A DNA stretch of 64,000 bases, from assembly GCF_001433855.1 (NCBI RefSeq), contig NZ_AZCP01000003.1, positions 143,627 through 207,626 on the forward strand, given 5' to 3'. The translations under genes were made by a program, and so were the position numbers. How positions within the stretch are numbered: position 1 is the stretch's first letter; each line of letters starts with the position of its first letter. Shown here in pieces: positions 34,792 through 42,425 of the stretch. Source of the DNA: Levilactobacillus brevis ATCC 14869 = DSM 20054 (GTDB taxonomy: Bacteria > Bacillota > Bacilli > Lactobacillales > Lactobacillaceae). The notes beneath the pieces are model-generated. The model made no database searches. It worked only from the letters and a program-made list of their open reading frames with translations, and had not been told where the DNA came from.

Positions 34792-35835
34792 ATGAAAACA
34801 GCTGTCTTTATTGAACCAGGAAAAATCGATGTTCAAGAATTACCTAAGCCAGAAGTGAAGAATCCAACGGACGCGGTCTTGAAGATTGTACGGGCGTGTG
34901 TCTGCGGGTCTGATTTATGGTGGTATCGGGGAATTAATCAACGGCAAGCCAACACACCAGTTGGGCACGAAGCGATTGGCGTTGTGGAAAGTGTGGGGGC
35001 TGAGGTCACGAACGTTAAGCCGGGTGACTTTGTTGTGGCACCCTTTACGCACGGCTGTGGCCATTGTGCGGCTTGCTTAGCTGGCTTCGATGGCAACTGT
35101 GAAAATGCGCAAACGGACGACGAAATCGTGGGCTACCAAGGTGAATACCTTCGATTCCGCAATGCGGATTGGGCATTGGTTAAGATTCCTGGGCAACCTA
35201 GCGACTACACGGATGCCCAGCTCAATGACTTGTTGACGTTGTCCGATGTGATGGCGACTGGTTACCATGCCGCAGCGACAGCTGAAGTTAAGACTGGTGA
35301 TACAGTTGTTGTGATGGGCGATGGGGCGGTTGGTCTTTGTGGTATCATTGCGGCTAAATTGCGTGGGGCAACCCGAATTATCGCAATGAGTCGTCATGAA
35401 GATCGGCAACGACTAGCGACCGAATTTGGCGCAACGGATATTGTAGCCGAACGAGGTGACGAAGCTGTTGCGCGGGTAATGGCGTTAACGGATGGCGCCG
35501 GGGCTGATGCCGTGCTCGAATGTGTGGGAACGGAACAGTCTGTTGATACGGCCGTTAAAGTTGGCCGGGCTGGCGCAGTCGTTGGTCGCGTGGGGGTTCC
35601 CCAAAAGGCAGAAATGAACACTAATAACCTATTTTGGAAGAATATTGGGTTACGTGGTGGGATTGCGTCAGTGACGACTTATGATCGTGCGGTCCTGTTG
35701 GATGCCGTTTTAAATGGGGATATTCACCCGGGAAAGGTATTCACGAAGCGGTTTGATTTGGACGATGTTCAGGCAGCTTATGAAGCAATGGATCATCGTG
35801 AAGCCATTAAGTCCTTGCTGATTGTGAGTGACTAA
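34792..35835 (+). CDS. Zinc-dependent alcohol dehydrogenase family protein
   Basis: This 347-aa medium-chain dehydrogenase shows catalytic zinc ligands in C-V-C-G-S-D (Cys38) and G-H-E-A-I-G, structural-zinc cysteines in C-G-H-C-A-A-C-L-A-G-F-D-G-N-C, and the nucleotide loop G-D-G-A-V-G-L-C-G near residue 182. It oxidises or reduces alcohols/aldehydes with NAD(P). The substrate is not clear; its MerR-type promoter suggests induction by reactive aldehydes. GGAGGA precedes the start. It is monocistronic with a terminator after it. Confidence 0.9.
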   Translation: MKTAVFIEPGKIDVQELPKPEVKNPTDAVLKIVRACVCGSDLWWYRGINQRQANTPVGHEAIGVVESVGAEVTNVKPGDFVVAPFTHGCGHCAACLAGFDGNCENAQTDDEIVGYQGEYLRFRNADWALVKIPGQPSDYTDAQLNDLLTLSDVMATGYHAAATAEVKTGDTVVVMGDGAVGLCGIIAAKLRGATRIIAMSRHEDRQRLATEFGATDIVAERGDEAVARVMALTDGAGADAVLECVGTEQSVDTAVKVGRAGAVVGRVGVPQKAEMNTNNLFWKNIGLRGGIASVTTYDRAVLLDAVLNGDIHPGKVFTKRFDLDDVQAAYEAMDHREAIKSLLIVSD

Positions 35836-35839
35836 ATGG

Positions 35840-35874
35840 AAAAAACAGCTACCGACAAGCGGTGGCTGTTTTTT
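35840..35874 (+). terminator. Terminator of alcohol dehydrogenase gene
   Basis: AAAAAACAGC-t-ACCG and CGGT-g-GCTGTTTTTT pair around a short loop and end in a T-run. Confidence 0.85.
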
Positions 35875-35976
35875 AGTGTTGCGCATGAAAAGCGACTGAA
35901 CTAACCGGTGTATTTTAAGCATAAAGACTATCCCCAAGGCGTTGATGGCACTATCCTACGAAGCCGAAAGGGGGTC

Positions 35977-36210
35977 ATGATGATGAAACGAAAACCCTTT
36001 GTTGTCTTTGCCACGTATTCTGAGTGGTTCAAGGTCTTGTCAGACCTGTTTATCCCGTTATCGTTGCTGGCGTTTTTGGCGATTGGTACCGGGGCGAGTG
36101 TGACACTGGTCCTCAGCGGTTACGCGGTGTATGTGACGTTATGGCTGGTCACGTTGGTGATTGAAAGTAGCTATCGGGTGATTCATCATTCGGTAAAAGT
36201 GAAACATTAG
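35977..36210 (+). CDS. Small membrane protein of unknown function
   Basis: A 77-aa protein with two hydrophobic segments (about 22-42 and 46-65) and basic ends. Three in-frame ATG codons follow an AAAGGGGG site; any of them may be the true start. I do not recognise the family. It stands alone between the alcohol dehydrogenase terminator and the IS6-type region. Confidence 0.6.
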   Translation: MMMKRKPFVVFATYSEWFKVLSDLFIPLSLLAFLAIGTGASVTLVLSGYAVYVTLWLVTLVIESSYRVIHHSVKVKH

Positions 36211-36240
36211 GTTAATACCAGTTGAATAGATTGTTAAGGT

Positions 36241-36295
36241 AAAACGCTCATAGATCCCCGGACTGAAATAAGTGCGGATCATCTATGAGCGCTTT
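36241..36295. terminator. Long hairpin, probable terminator
   Basis: CGCTCATAGATCC pairs with GGATCATCTATGAGCG (2-nt bulge) around a 15-nt loop. AAAA and TTT-rich ends allow termination in either direction; it separates the small membrane protein gene from the mobile-element region. Confidence 0.65.
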
Positions 36296-36313
36296 AATTA
36301 GATTAGTAATGAT

Positions 36314-36448
36314 GGTTCTGGTGCAAAGTTTGAAAAAGCACTCAAACTCATATGAAAAATAAAAATTCAAAAAAGTAAAACATTTATTTAAAGCTATTTT
36401 TACCTTTGAAACAACATATTTTATTTTCAAGTTTTGCACCAGAACCGT
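36314..36448. mobile_element. 135-bp MITE with IS6-type terminal repeats
   Basis: The ends GGTTCTGGTGCAAAG and (opposite strand) GGTTCTGGTGCAAAA are the same termini as the IS at 37001-37816. The terminal repeats extend to about 23 bp with 2 mismatches. The interior is A/T-rich and non-coding, and beyond the ends it is unlike the IS, so this is not simply an internally deleted copy. No target-site duplication was visible. Confidence 0.65.
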
Positions 36449-36478
36449 TGTTCTAATCGCTCAATATCATTACTCATT

Positions 36479-36955
36479 TTATTCACTCTCGTTCTCTCTA
36501 TTAATTTTTCTGTCTAAATATTTTCTGAATTGGCGGTTCACTCCAACAAAGAGCACTTCAAAAAATATTGAGAGTACAACCAACATAAGTGTTATAGAAG
36601 TCACTTTCAGAACCCATGCACAGTTATCGTTTTTAGGGAAAGCCTTATTAACACCATCGATAATTAGATGCAAAAACGAAGTGGCGATTAAATACGCATT
36701 GACTGTGACATAATAGCCTGACAAGCGCCTCTTAATGATTGCAACGTTTATATCACTTACGACTGGACCGTTTTTAGGCAAGGTACTATTTGCGTGACCA
36801 CTTGTTGAGCTCGATAAAATAATATTGGAACCAGCAAAACCAATAAGTATTAACGAGTATAAAATAGAGCGATTAAAAAAGACTAATACACTTGATATGA
36901 ACGATAATAAAGCAAGCGTACTTATTGTATTCCTATTGCTGTTAGGCTTATTCAT
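36479..36955 (-). CDS. Unknown membrane protein between IS6-type elements
   Basis: This 158-aa protein has about four hydrophobic segments (roughly 10-28, 30-50, 85-103 and 115-140) and a basic, Arg/Asn-rich C-terminal tail. I do not recognise it. Base composition is more A/T-rich than its neighbours. It is confined between the MITE (30 bp past its stop) and the IS (46 bp before its start), so it is probably acquired cargo. The ATG at 36955 follows an AAGGGAG site; a GTG 21 bp upstream is possible. Confidence 0.6.
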   Translation of the reverse strand: MNKPNSNRNTISTLALLSFISSVLVFFNRSILYSLILIGFAGSNIILSSSTSGHANSTLPKNGPVVSDINVAIIKRRLSGYYVTVNAYLIATSFLHLIIDGVNKAFPKNDNCAWVLKVTSITLMLVVLSIFFEVLFVGVNRQFRKYLDRKINRENESE

Positions 36956-37000
36956 ATATCCTATTGCTCCCTTCACAAAATGCTTGTACCTACCTCAAAT

Positions 37001-37816
37001 GGTTCTGGTGCAAAGCCATAACTGAGCTCACATGAATTGATTATTCTAAACTATGGGCAGCATACACTGCCAAAATTTGTTTTAATTCAGTAATCACTGA
37101 AAACCCGCAGAGACTTCCGTTTCTTCAGGTTTCTTTTCTCATTGCATGAATAACTTCAACTCCAGCCAGGGTACTAGCGGCCGTGCGTACGTTTTGAAAG
37201 CCTGCTGATTGAACGCGGTGCCTTTTGATAAATCGATGCTCTTGTTCAATTAGATTATTGCGATATTTGGAACATTGATGGGCCTTTAGGTCCGTTAAGC
37301 CATCTTTAGCTACTTGTTTAATTGCTTTGAGCGTTGTCCCATACTGATCTGTTACCAAACAGTTTGGGCGACAGTAGGCCTTTAACAGTCGTTTTAAGAA
37401 ATGATAAGCGGCCAGATAATCTTGTTGTTTTCTTAGAGAAAAGTCCAGTGTTAAGCCTTGATTGTCAATTAAACGATATAAATAGTTCCAACTACCATTA
37501 ACCTTAATGTAGGATTCGTCAACCTGCTAACTTTGTGAAGTGGATTGTTTATGCCGACGCCACAGCATCTGGAAAATTGCACCATAGTGGTGAACCCGGC
37601 GCATGATCGTTGTATGGTGTACCGAAGCACACCGATCGGCCATAATTTCAACGACATCACGATAGCTTAAATTGAATCTAAAATAGTAGCCAACGGCTAC
37701 CGTGATGATATCTTGATTAAAATGACGACCCTTAAACCAATTCATGTGATCAACTCCCAATGATTTTCTTTAATTCTATCAAATTACGGATACTACTAAA
37801 ACTTTGCACCAGAACC
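37001..37816 (-). mobile_element. IS6-family insertion sequence, inactive
   Basis: The 816-bp element is bounded by inverted repeats starting GGTTCTGGTGCAAAG at 37001 and, on the minus strand, at 37816. Length, termini and the single DDE transposase fit the IS6/IS26/ISS1 family. The transposase reading frame is broken by two stop codons. No 8-bp target duplication is seen, which agrees with decay or recombination after insertion. Confidence 0.85.
37041..37745 (-). pseudogene. IS6-family transposase, two in-frame nonsense codons
   Basis: Reading through gives a full-length 234-codon IS6 transposase: start M-N-W-F-K-G-R-H-F, HTH region, catalytic D in Q-V-D-E-S-Y, D in V-T-D-Q-Y and E in I-E-Q-E-H-R. 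A TAG at 37529-37527 replaces the Trp expected before Q-V-D-E-S-Y (TGG to TAG). A TGA near 37125 replaces the Arg expected before R-N-G-S-L-C-G-F-S-V (CGA to TGA). No frameshift is needed. The DDE residues remain, so decay is recent or the element moves in trans. Confidence 0.85.
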
Positions 37817-37870
37817 CCTTTTTCTGTTGATTATTGTGCAGCAAACTGGATAAGGCACACCAGGAAAGCT

Positions 37871-37890
37871 GTTGTTTCACGTGAAACAAC
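37871..37890. promoter_or_regulatory. parS: parS-type site (perfect), intergenic
   Basis: TGTTTCACGTGAAACA at 37873-37888 lies in a 20-bp perfect palindrome. It is identical in the 16-bp core to the site at 9180. Confidence 0.78.
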
Positions 37891-37909
37891 TTGACCCACT
37901 GACTACGTT

Positions 37910-38503
37910 CTACACGCCATTAGTCCCATTTTGCTCATTTAGCCGGGCACGAATCCGACTCAATGAGACCGGCGTCATGCCTAAGTAGGTGGCAATTTCA
38001 TGCAAGGGGACCCGGTCTAAAATCATGGGATTATCGGCGACCAGTGCCTGATAGCGGCCCGTGGGGGTTGTTTGTAATTGGGTGTAGACACGCTGACGGT
38101 AGGCAATAAATCTGGCATACAGCCAGCGATTGAGACTACTCTCAAACCCGGGTAAGGTTCGACGAATCTGATCAAAGTCGGCTTTATCCAGAATTAATAA
38201 GTCAGTTGGCTCTAGCGTTTCGATAGCAGAATCACTGGGTTGTTCGAGATAGAAGCTTTCAAACGACGCTACCGGCTGATTTTCAAAGAAAAATTGGAGG
38301 GTCACCTCACGTTGGTCGGTGGTGTGCCACATCCGCAAGCTTCCCTGGACAACCAAGTAAAGTCTGGTGGCGACAGTGCCTTCCATTAGTAAGCGTGTAT
38401 GTGCGGGTACATGACGTGAGTAAAAATAGCCTTGGAGTTGGGCCCAATTAGCAGCTAACTCTGGGAACTTAGTGCGTAAATATGGCGGCAGTGGTTGTGT
38501 CAT
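37910..38503 (-). CDS. Crp/Fnr family transcriptional regulator
   Basis: This 197-aa protein has a cyclic-nucleotide-binding-like beta barrel (about 20-120) and a C-terminal winged helix with H-E-I-A-T-Y-L-G-M-T-P-V-S-L-S-R-I-R (about 168-185). It lacks the cysteine cluster of Fnr, so oxygen sensing by an Fe-S centre is excluded; the effector is unknown. It is divergent from a flavodoxin-fold oxidoreductase gene and probably controls it. AAAAGGAGA precedes the start. Confidence 0.85.
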   Translation of the reverse strand: MTQPLPPYLRTKFPELAANWAQLQGYFYSRHVPAHTRLLMEGTVATRLYLVVQGSLRMWHTTDQREVTLQFFFENQPVASFESFYLEQPSDSAIETLEPTDLLILDKADFDQIRRTLPGFESSLNRWLYARFIAYRQRVYTQLQTTPTGRYQALVADNPMILDRVPLHEIATYLGMTPVSLSRIRARLNEQNGTNGV

Positions 38504-38594
38504 TATAAAAATCTCCTTTTCTTAACAAAGGTTAATGCGGTCGAAGCTGTTACCCGTTAAACTCGGAACAACTAAAGTAAAGAAGGGCTTTTAA

Positions 38595-39188
38595 ATGAAA
38601 ACAGTCATTATTTTTGACCATCCTTATACCGCCGCCGCATATCAAAATGTGCCCCATCACCGATCCTTTTTGGCTGCCGTGGCCCACCAAGTGCAACAAC
38701 AATTACAGGCGGAGCAGCAAACCGTGGACCTAATTGATCTGCATGCAGATGGTTTTGATCCAGTGATGTCAGCCGCCGAGTTACAACTCTGGCGGCAGGG
38801 ACAACCCGTTAATGACCAGGTGGCCGATTATCAGCGGCGATTACGCGCAGCGGACCAAATCATCTTCATGTTTCCGGTTTGGTGGGAAGTCATGCCAGCT
38901 ATGACTAAGGGATTTCTCGACAAGGTTTACGCTAAAGGGCAGTTGTATGCGGCTGACACGATGCAAACGACACTGACCCAGCACCCACAGATTCGGGTTA
39001 TTACCACAATGAGTACCCCCAATTGGGCTTATCGCTGGATTTTTGGTGCGCCACTACGCAAGGCGTTACAGCGAGGGACCTTTATGAAGACGCGACTATG
39101 GCGCTTTAAATGGCAAAACTTTTCCCAAGTTGAGAAATTAACGGCAACCCAACGAGCAACCCGATTGGCCAATTTTCGATTGAAATAA
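38595..39188 (+). CDS. NAD(P)H oxidoreductase, flavodoxin-like fold (MdaB/KefG type)
   Basis: This 197-aa protein has the DT-diaphorase-like fold: I-I-F-D-H-P-Y near the start, L-I-D-L-H-A-D-G-F-D-P-V near 48 and F-M-F-P-V-W-W-E-V-M-P-A-M-T-K-G-F-L-D-K-V near 96, which is the flavin-contact region. It should reduce quinones with NAD(P)H and FMN/FAD. It is divergent from the Crp-like regulator gene. The start has an AGAAGGG site. Confidence 0.85.
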   Translation: MKTVIIFDHPYTAAAYQNVPHHRSFLAAVAHQVQQQLQAEQQTVDLIDLHADGFDPVMSAAELQLWRQGQPVNDQVADYQRRLRAADQIIFMFPVWWEVMPAMTKGFLDKVYAKGQLYAADTMQTTLTQHPQIRVITTMSTPNWAYRWIFGAPLRKALQRGTFMKTRLWRFKWQNFSQVEKLTATQRATRLANFRLK

Positions 39189-39258
39189 TAGCGATGACTA
39201 CCTTTAATCTAGCATGTGAGACCGGTCGTGTCTAATCATTGCAAGAACCAAATATGTT

Positions 39259-39295
39259 AAAAAAACACCCCTGCGTACTAGTGACGTGGGGGTGT
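39259..39295 (-). terminator. Terminator of MFS gene
   Basis: ACACCCC and GGGGTGT arms with inner GCGT/ACGT pairing. On the minus strand a run of seven T follows. Confidence 0.75.
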
Positions 39296-39304
39296 AATAC
39301 GAGA

Positions 39305-40744
39305 TTAGGCAGTTACTGTAGCTGTTGTCCGGCTAGCCTTTCTTAGCCAAAATGTACCAATCAAGCCTAGTAACGATAGAATTACTAAGGCCAAAAAGGC
39401 GAGATGATAGCCGAATAGAGAGCTGGCAACCTTTGTGGTTGCGTGTGACATTTGGGAGCCTAACGTGGAAATGGTGATTAAGAGTGCGGTTCCAATTGAC
39501 GCACCAATCTGCCGGGCCATGGTGTTCACGCCGTTACCATGAGCAACTAGTTCGGATGGTAGGGCATTAATCCCGGCTGTTCCCAGTTGCATGACGATCA
39601 GTGAAATACCAGCCATCCAAATGGCATATAGAAGGGTAACCGTGATAAGTGACCAAGTGGGCGTCATGATGACAAAGGGAATTGTTGCGAGAGTAAAAAT
39701 TGTAAAGCCCACAAGTGACATTTTTTCAATCCCCGAACGATCAAAGATCATACCGGCAATGGGATTAACAATAGCCATCATTAAAGCACCGGGAATCATA
39801 ACTAGGCCAGCAGTTAGGGCCGGAATCTGAAAAACCGATTGGAGATACAAGGGCACTAGTAGCTGCATGCCGAGCAGTGCCATGTTACTCAGACTGCTCA
39901 GGACCGTGGTTAACGTAAACATAGGTGACTGGAAAACGTGTAGATTTAACATCGGGTCATCCATTGCGAGTTGTCGGCGGACAAACAGCATGATTCCAAT
40001 GATCCCGATCAAAAGTGTTACACCAATGATGAACCAATGGCCACCACTGATGGTTGCCAATGCATAGAGGAGCGCGCCAAAACCAACACTCGACTCAATA
40101 ATTGATAAAATATCAATTCGCGGATGAGTCAGGACAATTAGTTTCCGCATGCCAACCATGGTTAACAGAATAACCGCAATGGTAATGGGTACCATGATGC
40201 CAAATAGATCACGCCAAGAGAATTGATCGACGATCCAGCCAGATAGCGTGGGGCCTAAGGCGGGGGCTAAAGCAATCACAATCCCCGTGAGTCCCATTGC
40301 CATTCCCCGTTTTTCAGCCGGAAAGATTAAGATCATAATGTTTTGCATGAAGGGCATAATGATCCCGACACTCAGCGCTTGAATGAGCCGGCCTACTAGT
40401 AACAGACTAAAGTTGGGCGCAATGTAAGCTAGCAAGGAGCCAACTAAAAAGATTGTTAGGGCAGTTAGATAGAGTCGTTTAGAATCAAAGCGATAGAGCA
40501 ACAGCGCGGATACGGGCACCATGATGCCAATTACGAGGAGGTAGCCCGTGGATAGCCACTGAACGGTGGCGGTGGTGACGTGCAAGTTGCGGGCAATGGT
40601 TGGTAGACCATTGTTCAATAAAGTTTCGGTTAAAACCGTCATAAATCCACCGATTAAAACGGATAAAATGAGAAGAATCCGGGGATACTTTTTCCCAGTG
40701 ACGTCATAACCGGTCGTAATGTTTCTTTCTTCGGTCAATAGCAA
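39305..40744 (-). CDS. MFS multidrug efflux transporter (DHA2, 14 TM)
   Basis: This 479-aa transporter has 14 hydrophobic segments. Motif C of antiporters is present as A-L-A-P-A-L-G-P-T-L-S-G-W near residue 150, and the motif-D-like L-N-N-G-L-P-T-I-A-R-N-L lies in the first loop. It resembles EmrB/QacA proton-driven drug exporters. It is the second gene after the azoreductase gene (14-bp gap), so reduction and export of the same toxic compounds may be coupled. AAAGGAGA precedes the start. Confidence 0.87.
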   Translation of the reverse strand: MLLTEERNITTGYDVTGKKYPRILLILSVLIGGFMTVLTETLLNNGLPTIARNLHVTTATVQWLSTGYLLVIGIMVPVSALLLYRFDSKRLYLTALTIFLVGSLLAYIAPNFSLLLVGRLIQALSVGIIMPFMQNIMILIFPAEKRGMAMGLTGIVIALAPALGPTLSGWIVDQFSWRDLFGIMVPITIAVILLTMVGMRKLIVLTHPRIDILSIIESSVGFGALLYALATISGGHWFIIGVTLLIGIIGIMLFVRRQLAMDDPMLNLHVFQSPMFTLTTVLSSLSNMALLGMQLLVPLYLQSVFQIPALTAGLVMIPGALMMAIVNPIAGMIFDRSGIEKMSLVGFTIFTLATIPFVIMTPTWSLITVTLLYAIWMAGISLIVMQLGTAGINALPSELVAHGNGVNTMARQIGASIGTALLITISTLGSQMSHATTKVASSLFGYHLAFLALVILSLLGLIGTFWLRKASRTTATVTA

Positions 40745-40758
40745 AGTCTCCTTTTATA

Positions 40759-41382
40759 TTAGAAATGGGTAGCAACGGCCTGTGCCTGCGCAATTGCGTG
40801 GTGGATGATGGCCGGCGCTTGATCTGGGAAATGATCCATTCCTTCGACACCGATTTTGGTAATACTGGTAGCACCTAGAAATTTCAGCATCATCTGAATG
40901 TATTGAGTACCGAAATCTTGCCCCGCATATTTACCGCCAGTTGCTTGAATGTGAACAATCTTCTTTCCTGGTGCTAATGGCGTTGCGGAACCATCTGCGT
41001 TATACTTAAATGTTTTCCCGGCGACATTAATTGCATCAATCCAGGACTTTAGCTTAGTCGGAATCGACATGTTCCACAGTGGATTGGCAATGATAACCTT
41101 ATCGGCTGCAATGAATTGTTGAACGGCTGTGTTAAAGACGGTGATTTTGTCACGTTGATGGGTGGGAAGCTGTTCGGGAGTGTTCCCAGCACGTAAGTCT
41201 TGCCAAGCGCCTAAGACATCGGCATCGATTTCTGGAAATTGTGATTGATACAAGTCGTTAATCTCGATATTGGCGGTGGCATGCTGCTGCCGGTATGTTT
41301 CAAGAAAGGCTTCTAGCACGGTGAGCGTCCGTGATTGTTGGCTATTTAAGGGATGAGCTTTGACGACTAAAACGTTTGTCAT
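40759..41382 (-). CDS. azoR: FMN-dependent NADH:quinone/azo reductase (AzoR family)
   Basis: This 207-aa flavoprotein of the AzoR family has V-V-K-A-H-P-L-N-S-Q-Q-S (FMN phosphate site) at the start, N-P-L-W-N-M-S-I-P-T-K-L-K-S-W-I-D near 100 and I-Q-A-T-G-G-K-Y near 150. It reduces quinones and azo compounds by two electrons. It is first in an operon with an MFS exporter and divergent from a MarR gene, with an inverted repeat in between. AAGGAG lies upstream. Confidence 0.88.
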   Translation of the reverse strand: MTNVLVVKAHPLNSQQSRTLTVLEAFLETYRQQHATANIEINDLYQSQFPEIDADVLGAWQDLRAGNTPEQLPTHQRDKITVFNTAVQQFIAADKVIIANPLWNMSIPTKLKSWIDAINVAGKTFKYNADGSATPLAPGKKIVHIQATGGKYAGQDFGTQYIQMMLKFLGATSITKIGVEGMDHFPDQAPAIIHHAIAQAQAVATHF

Positions 41383-41412
41383 ATTGGTGAACTCCTTTTT
41401 TTAATTAAATGT

Positions 41413-41461
41413 GTTGCCAACCACGTAAAAGAATATAGCACCTTTTTATGTGTCCGGCAAC
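41413..41461. promoter_or_regulatory. Operator-like inverted repeat between azoR and marR
   Basis: GTTGCCAACCACGTAAAA (41413-41430) and the opposite-strand GTTGCCGGACACATAAAA (41461-41444) are imperfect 18-bp arms 13 bp apart in the divergent region, a good candidate for binding of the adjacent MarR regulator. Confidence 0.6.
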
Positions 41462-41575
41462 ATATATCTTTCATTTCTTGCCAATTTCGTGTAAATTTAG
41501 AGATACATAGTGCTGTAATATGCGCGGCCAGGCTAGTCATGGTGACGCCAACACTGGCAAACGGAGGTTTTTATT

Positions 41576-42043
41576 ATGGATGAAACAAACTTGGATTTTC
41601 CAATAGGGACGTCGATTATCGATTTAGTAATTAGTCATCGGGTTTTAACGACTAAAAAAATCCGTCAAATTGGCTTATATCCGGGACAAGATTTGTTATT
41701 AATAGAATTATTGCGGCAGGATCACCGCTCACAAAATGAGTTGGTGCGGGCCCTGAATGTCGATCACTCAACCATTGCTAAGTCTGCTAATCGGCTATTC
41801 AAAACCGGCGTGATTGACTCGCAGAAGTCGGCCAAGGATAAGCGCGTTACAATTATTAGCCTGACAACTAAGGGACGTGCATTAGCAGAACAAGCGGCCG
41901 AGATTTGGCGTGATGTGGAACAGGCCGTTCGCGAGGAATTGTCGCCGGAAGATGTCGCTCTTTTTCTAACGTATGCTAAGAAGATAACGGCAACCTTTAA
42001 CCAAAGATCTAATGAAGCGGGGCAGCCCAATCAGTCTTGCTAA
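41576..42043 (+). CDS. MarR family transcriptional regulator
   Basis: A 155-aa winged-helix protein with HTH S-Q-N-E-L-V-R-A-L-N-V-D-H-S-T-I-A-K-S-A-N-R-L near residues 53-75 and wing S-A-K-D-K-R-V-T-I-I-S-L-T-T-K-G. It is divergent from azoR-MFS and most likely represses that operon and itself until a quinone-like ligand or oxidant is sensed (inference). GGAGG precedes the start. Confidence 0.86.
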   Translation: MDETNLDFPIGTSIIDLVISHRVLTTKKIRQIGLYPGQDLLLIELLRQDHRSQNELVRALNVDHSTIAKSANRLFKTGVIDSQKSAKDKRVTIISLTTKGRALAEQAAEIWRDVEQAVREELSPEDVALFLTYAKKITATFNQRSNEAGQPNQSC

Positions 42044-42425
42044 AATACTGGGATAGTATAGAAAAAACAGCGACACAGCCAGTTAGTTGGCGAGTCGTTG
42101 TTTTTTGATGGTAATAAATGATTGACCGGGATTGTAATTAGAATTGGCGTAAATTAGTTTATATACTTGCGGATTATTGGGAGCCATCATTGCTTGAACG
42201 CCGATTCTTCTGGAGGATTAAAGTTAAAAATAAGATGGTGGCTACTGGAAGGTAGCGATTTTGTGCGGGTTATGGGGATTGGCAACTTTAGATCTGTTTA
42301 CTAATTGTTTGAAGCATTGATTAAATGAGAGTGCAGTGTTACATTATAGTTAATCAGGACATTTTATAATAGCTAACTTATCACCGCGACTTGATCACGG
42401 TACATACATAATGGGGGTCTTTCCA
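42044..42425. other. Intergenic region upstream of LRR surface protein
   Basis: It contains the marR terminator (42062-42106) and then about 300 bp of A/T-rich sequence. A weak promoter, TTGATT (42317-42322) and TACATT (42340-42345) with a 17-bp spacer, faces the surface-protein gene. I see no ORF or strong repeat. Confidence 0.5.
42062..42106 (+). terminator. Terminator of marR
   Basis: AAAAAACAGCGAC...GCCA and TGGC...GTCGTTGTTTTTT pair with small internal mismatches and end in a T-run. Confidence 0.75.

Noticed and set aside
36300..37830. Target-site duplication flanking the IS, MITE or whole unit
   Set aside because: The 8-bp flanks were compared at all four ends and do not match.
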